Shown here one piece after another: positions 60,161 to 64,000 of a DNA stretch of 64,000 nucleotides. The notes under the pieces were generated by a model. It was not told where the DNA came from. It saw only the letters and a program-made list of their open reading frames with translations, and did no database searches. Numbering within the stretch: position 1 is the stretch's first letter; the number at the start of each line of letters is the position of its first letter. This DNA comes from Dehalococcoidia bacterium (GTDB lineage Bacteria > Chloroflexota > Dehalococcoidia > E44-bin15), in contig JBAZMV010000004.1 of assembly GCA_041649635.1 (NCBI GenBank), forward strand, positions 62,001 through 126,000, given 5' to 3'. Position numbers and translations under genes: made by a program.

Positions 60161-62605
60161 CTAACCGCAGAGCAACCTCACCGTGGCGATATTCCCCGGC
60201 ATTAACAGATGTACGACGCCGTTTTCGACATCCAGTCGATTCAGATCACGCTCCCTTGCATCACACAGATACGCATCGACGGCCGTTCGATCCCGCATGC
60301 TTATCGCCACCTGCTTTCCGGTTCCCGCATATGTTATCAGACGCACGATAATGCCCTCGCCGCGCGAGGCGGGCTTTACGGCGGCGACAGTGACATCTTC
60401 ACGGTCAGTCGTCATAAGTCCGTTCACCTGCGCCCGCAGCGAATTCATGTCATCGTCATTCGACACGCCTTGTGCCATCGACAGAACATCGATTCCGTTC
60501 TCGCGCCAATCGCCCGATACCGTGAAAAGCAGCGCGTACTCGAAAATGTAGCTGGAACGCTCGTGCCCGGTAGCCGGCATGGCGGGGATCGGTATCAGGC
60601 CGTACATCTTCTCACGCACAGCGTTGCGCAGCGCTATAACCTCCACACGTCCCGTCTCATCGCACGATACCGCCCCGGGCAGTGCCGGCAGCAAGGCGAC
60701 ACCGCTATCCGACACGCGGTCGCGCACGTGGACAAAGCGCTGCATCAGCCAAAAAGTGGGATCATACCATTTCTTAAGAGGACGATCTACGACACCGCCG
60801 GGAACATCCATCGTCAGCGAATCGGGTGAGAGGCCCGTGTCAAACCTGACGCAGGCCGTACGCTTCTCGGCAGCCCGGCCCTCTACACTCATCCGTATCA
60901 CGGGCGAATCCTTGAGAAATAACATGCGGCGGCGGATGCTTTGTCCATCTAGATCGACCACGCAGGAAACATCCAACATGCCGTTATGCTCGCGGACATC
61001 GAGTTGTGTCGCGCTCCGGCTGGCCTTGCCGACTTCCTTGAACAAGCCGCCCCAGAACTCGTGCCCCATGCGCCACAGCCCGCCGCGGTCATTGTAGCTG
61101 ATCAGGTCGTTCGAGGGGCCGGCAAGCAGCGGCCTCTGCGTATCCGGATGCCATGCGTCAACGATGCAGCCGCCCGCGTTTTCATCGAGTCTTACGACGT
61201 AATGTTTAGTGCGGATATCGAGGATACCGCCGTCCCTGATGTATTCAGGCAGCGACCCGCCCGCGATGGAAAACGTCGAGGACTGCTCCCCCGCCAACTT
61301 AGCGATAGCAGCCTTTGCTACACTAGCGACGTCACGGAGCCACGGCACCTGCTCGGCCTCGACGGTGGAATCGGGCGAAGTGCCCGTGATGAAATCGTGA
61401 TGGTTGGAAGCAGCGATATGCCACCACGAAGCGTGCAGGTCGGATTCGATTGTATCGACCGCGCCGGCGTTACGCGGCAGCAGCGCCGCACCCTCGGCCA
61501 GACAGAGCATGTCGGCAGCATCATGGCAACGCTTCTTCAGCGTAGGCCGCGAAGAATAGAAACCCATCCAGTATGGATTCGGATCGAAATCTAATACGGG
61601 AAGGCGATCCCTGCAGCAATCGACCAGCGATAAATAGTCATCGAGCCCGGCGTTCAGCGCCCAGGTGCCCGTCGACGGGTAGTGCGCACGGTTGTAACGG
61701 TCGAGCAACGATACCAGCCCCGGGATCGGGCCTACGAAATCGCCGCCTACCGGGCAGCACAGATACGGAGTGCGGCCGCATGCGGAGAGGCGGGCGGCAA
61801 ATCTGCCGATCTTGGATGCGACATTGCGGTCGGAACGATCGGGGAACGCCGTGGGGAAGATGTAGACGCGGGCCACCCCGCGATAGGACAGCATGTCCCC
61901 CTGCGAGTAGGTGAAAGCGTTCCAGTGGCACAGCACCTCGCTGCCGTCCGGACCGCGCCAGACGAAATCCAGCGTGCGCTCTTTGTTCATCAGCAGGTCG
62001 GCGCTGGAGCCGGGCCGCGGGAAATGCCCCGGAAGCTCTATATCGGCTCCCGGATAGAACATTCCGTCGATGCGCGTGACGGCTGCCATATCGAATCCGG
62101 CAGAACGGAGCAGTGAAGGCAACGCGGGCGAGTGCCCGAAGCTGTCCGGGAAATATGCCAGCTTCGGCTCCTGCGTCATGCCGTTCGTGCGCAGCCATTC
62201 CTGCCCCAGCAGGAAATCCCGCAGCAGGGCTTCGGTGCGGGGTATCATTGTATCGGCGGTGGTAACCCCGCTGTTGGTCAAGCGCAGGCGTCCCTCATTG
62301 ACCAGCTTAACGATCGCCTCACGCTTATCCGGACAGTTGTCCCAGTACATACGCAGGAAGAACATGCACTCCACGGAGTAAATGCGGCTAGGCTCTTTCT
62401 GCAACTCCTCAAGCGCGCTATCCAGACTGCGCCGCACCAGCCGCTTGAAATACGTCCCCGATGTGAAGCGCCAGTTCGGGTCCCAGTGGCTGGACTCGGG
62501 GAAGAATATGACTTTCTCGGCGTCGGGCGGTATGCCGAGCCTGCGTCTCAGCGAAGCTTCGCGCTCTCCCGGGAGGTGTTGTCGAGTTTTTACTTCAGGC
62601 GGCAT
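60161..62605 (-). CDS. GH38-like alpha-mannosidase family protein
   Basis: An 814-residue protein without a signal peptide. The N-terminal catalytic domain has the zinc-binding HWDPNWRFTSG near residue 40 and the nucleophile motif YFPDSFGHSPALPSLL near 150, as in GH38 enzymes; middle helices with WWHIAASNHHDFITGTSPDS near 392 fit the family's helical and active-site part. The rest is beta-rich. It would trim mannose from glycans or glycosylated compounds; the exact linkage cannot be read. It ends 26 bases from the tRNA on the opposite strand. Length is slightly below typical bacterial GH38. Confidence 0.82.
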   Translation of the reverse strand: MPPEVKTRQHLPGEREASLRRRLGIPPDAEKVIFFPESSHWDPNWRFTSGTYFKRLVRRSLDSALEELQKEPSRIYSVECMFFLRMYWDNCPDKREAIVKLVNEGRLRLTNSGVTTADTMIPRTEALLRDFLLGQEWLRTNGMTQEPKLAYFPDSFGHSPALPSLLRSAGFDMAAVTRIDGMFYPGADIELPGHFPRPGSSADLLMNKERTLDFVWRGPDGSEVLCHWNAFTYSQGDMLSYRGVARVYIFPTAFPDRSDRNVASKIGRFAARLSACGRTPYLCCPVGGDFVGPIPGLVSLLDRYNRAHYPSTGTWALNAGLDDYLSLVDCCRDRLPVLDFDPNPYWMGFYSSRPTLKKRCHDAADMLCLAEGAALLPRNAGAVDTIESDLHASWWHIAASNHHDFITGTSPDSTVEAEQVPWLRDVASVAKAAIAKLAGEQSSTFSIAGGSLPEYIRDGGILDIRTKHYVVRLDENAGGCIVDAWHPDTQRPLLAGPSNDLISYNDRGGLWRMGHEFWGGLFKEVGKASRSATQLDVREHNGMLDVSCVVDLDGQSIRRRMLFLKDSPVIRMSVEGRAAEKRTACVRFDTGLSPDSLTMDVPGGVVDRPLKKWYDPTFWLMQRFVHVRDRVSDSGVALLPALPGAVSCDETGRVEVIALRNAVREKMYGLIPIPAMPATGHERSSYIFEYALLFTVSGDWRENGIDVLSMAQGVSNDDDMNSLRAQVNGLMTTDREDVTVAAVKPASRGEGIIVRLITYAGTGKQVAISMRDRTAVDAYLCDARERDLNRLDVENGVVHLLMPGNIATVRLLCG

Positions 62606-62858
62606 AGAATTTTTCTAAAAACAATACAATCGAATTTCCACATTATACACGCTATTTTTAAAAGGTGACACCCCCGATTCGTATCTGCTATTCTGAATCA
62701 TCCTTCGTAAGGAAGAGGAATCTCGACGGGATATTTCAGCGTACGCCTCCGCACGACAAGCTGCGAAATAATCCCGCTACACTCGACAAAGTGCTTCCAC
62801 TGAGGCTACAATTGTGCTATCATTCATTTTCCTCCAATAGATTCACGGCAGACAAATT

Positions 62859-64000
62859 ATGGATAGAAAAACAAAAATAGTTTGCACAATAGGGCCTGCC
62901 AGCAGGTCACGTAAGACCATTGAGAAACTGGCGAAGGCCGGCATGAATATGGCCCGCATCAATCTCTCGCACGGGACGCTCGAAGAGCATGCCAAGGCCA
63001 TCGGCGAGATCCGCAACGTGGCGCGCGAGTTGAGACTCCCCATCGCCGTTCTGCTGGACCTACCCGGCCCCAAGATAAGGACCGGCGCCCTGAAGAACGG
63101 CATGGTAACACTCAAAGAGAATAGCTCCTTCGCCCTGGTCAAGGAGAAAATAAAGGGCGATGAAACAAGGGTATCCGTGAACTCCCCGACCTTCTTTAAG
63201 GATGTCAGGGCGGGAAAATCGATCTTCGTGAACGACGGCGCTATCGAATTGAAGGTCGTGTCCGCTAACGCGAATAAGATACAGTGTAAGGTCATCGTGG
63301 GCGGAGAACTGACCGAGAACAAGGGCGTGAACCTGCCGGGCGTGAAGCTCAATTTGCCCTCGACCGTAAGCGCGAACCAGGAGCAGATGGCTTTCGGTGT
63401 GGAACATGGCGTTGATTTCTTCGCCGTCTCCTTCGTGTGCTCGCCCTCCGATATCGCGGAGCGCAGGCGCTTCCTGCACCGGATGGGTGTTAACGTCCCT
63501 CTCATCGCAAAGATCGAGAAACCTGAGGCCATAAAGAAGATCGACAGCATAATACGCGAGGCCGACGGCATCATGGTAGCGCGCGGCGATCTGGGTATCG
63601 AAATGCCTCTTGAGGAGGTGCCGGTAATCCAGAAATCGATAGTCCGCAAATGCAACAACATGGGTAAACCGGTGATCGTAGCCACACAGATGCTCGAAAG
63701 CATGATAGTTTCATCCCGGCCCACGCGCGCCGAGGTCAGCGATGTGGCCAACGCCATATTCGACGGCGCCGATGCGGTCATGCTCTCCGGCGAGACGGCG
63801 GTAGGCAAATACCCGGTCCAGGCCGCGGAGATGATGTCCAAAATAGCCGCCGAGACCGAGTGCGCTCTGCCGTACGAGCAGATACTGACGGAGAAGCGCA
63901 AACACGCCCAGGCCCAGACCGATGACGCAATAAGCTATGCCGCATGCGCCATATCGCAGCAGATCGGCGCAAAATGCATCGTGGCTTATACGCGCAGTGG
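62859..64000 (+). CDS. pyk: Pyruvate kinase, 3' end beyond the window
   Basis: The frame opens at ATG 62859 and is still open at the edge (about 380 residues of some 470-590). It begins DRKTKIVCTIGPASRS and has MARINLSHG, LDLPGPKIRTG, VDFFAVSFVCSPSDI, IAKIEKPEAIKKID, MVARGDLGIEMPLEEVP and ATQMLESMI with SGETAVGKYP, all classical pyruvate kinase motifs. It makes ATP from phosphoenolpyruvate. No strong Shine-Dalgarno is seen; the start fits the family N-terminus well. Confidence 0.96.
   Translation, partial: MDRKTKIVCTIGPASRSRKTIEKLAKAGMNMARINLSHGTLEEHAKAIGEIRNVARELRLPIAVLLDLPGPKIRTGALKNGMVTLKENSSFALVKEKIKGDETRVSVNSPTFFKDVRAGKSIFVNDGAIELKVVSANANKIQCKVIVGGELTENKGVNLPGVKLNLPSTVSANQEQMAFGVEHGVDFFAVSFVCSPSDIAERRRFLHRMGVNVPLIAKIEKPEAIKKIDSIIREADGIMVARGDLGIEMPLEEVPVIQKSIVRKCNNMGKPVIVATQMLESMIVSSRPTRAEVSDVANAIFDGADAVMLSGETAVGKYPVQAAEMMSKIAAETECALPYEQILTEKRKHAQAQTDDAISYAACAISQQIGAKCIVAYTRS

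Noticed and set aside
1..64000. Prophage, integrase, insertion sequence or CRISPR array
   Set aside because: None is seen: no integrase, transposase, cas or structural phage motifs in any frame that looks real.

Overview
The window reads as chromosomal DNA of an anaerobic bacterium whose metabolism leans heavily on molybdenum or tungsten enzymes and on selenium. No taxonomic marker (16S rRNA, ribosomal protein) is present. The gene set (selenocysteine formate dehydrogenases, an aldehyde-oxidoreductase accessory cluster, PyrB fused to a PyrI zinc domain, PdxST, a DUF3096 peptide) would suit an uncultured Chloroflexota/Dehalococcoidia-type or similar sediment anaerobe. That placement is inference.

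Layout. 1-2.1 kb: 5' end of a nuoE-like gene, folC and a 49-residue DUF3096 membrane peptide. 2.2-7.9 kb: two riboswitch units, then an NAD(P)-linked formate dehydrogenase (NuoE-NuoF fusion plus a selenocysteine catalytic subunit) and a rubrerythrin-like protein. 8-22.1 kb (minus strand): a molybdenum hydroxylase of the aldehyde oxidoreductase type with a long train of accessory genes: dicluster flavoprotein, small redox protein, NTP transferase-HD, histidine phosphatase, XdhC, radical SAM, NifX-like, CoA ligase, two methyltransferases and a C_GCAxxG_C_C protein. 22.3-33.7 kb: a divergent FdhD, an orphan bis-MGD enzyme, and a membrane formate dehydrogenase operon fdnH-fdnI-fdnG(Sec)-fdhE-(FmdE/MoeA fusion)-DUF364, the last gene frameshifted. 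33.7-41.4 kb: a riboswitch-dense divergent region, modABC, tupABC and a molbindin. 41.4-50.9 kb (minus): a pyrimidine operon pyrR-pyrBI-pyrC-carA-carB-pyrK under PyrR attenuation. 51-55.9 kb: tmk, an R3H ATPase, a GNAT-like protein and pdxT-pdxS. 56-64 kb: two paralogous lipoproteins, a thiolase-like protein with altered active site, tRNA-Lys, a GH38-like mannosidase and the start of pyruvate kinase.

The unifying theme is cofactor supply and demand. Eight copies of a leader resembling the Moco (molybdenum/tungsten cofactor) RNA motif stand before both formate dehydrogenase operons, the hydroxylase, modABC and tupABC. Seven have a recognisable TTGACA-like/TAAAAT-like promoter, and six of those have a GCGCC-type intrinsic terminator. 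They form three tandem pairs plus two singles. Two of the tandem pairs (before fdh and before fdn) are near-copies of one another, including the hairpin between the two units. Cofactor status is therefore likely to set metal import and the main apoenzymes together.

Points I consider most worth a second look: the tandem riboswitch cassettes; the uncharacterised hydroxylase accessory cluster; a candidate mini-ORF whose Shine-Dalgarno lies inside the tupA riboswitch; the NuoE domain that has lost two cluster ligands; and the thiolase lacking its canonical catalytic residues.
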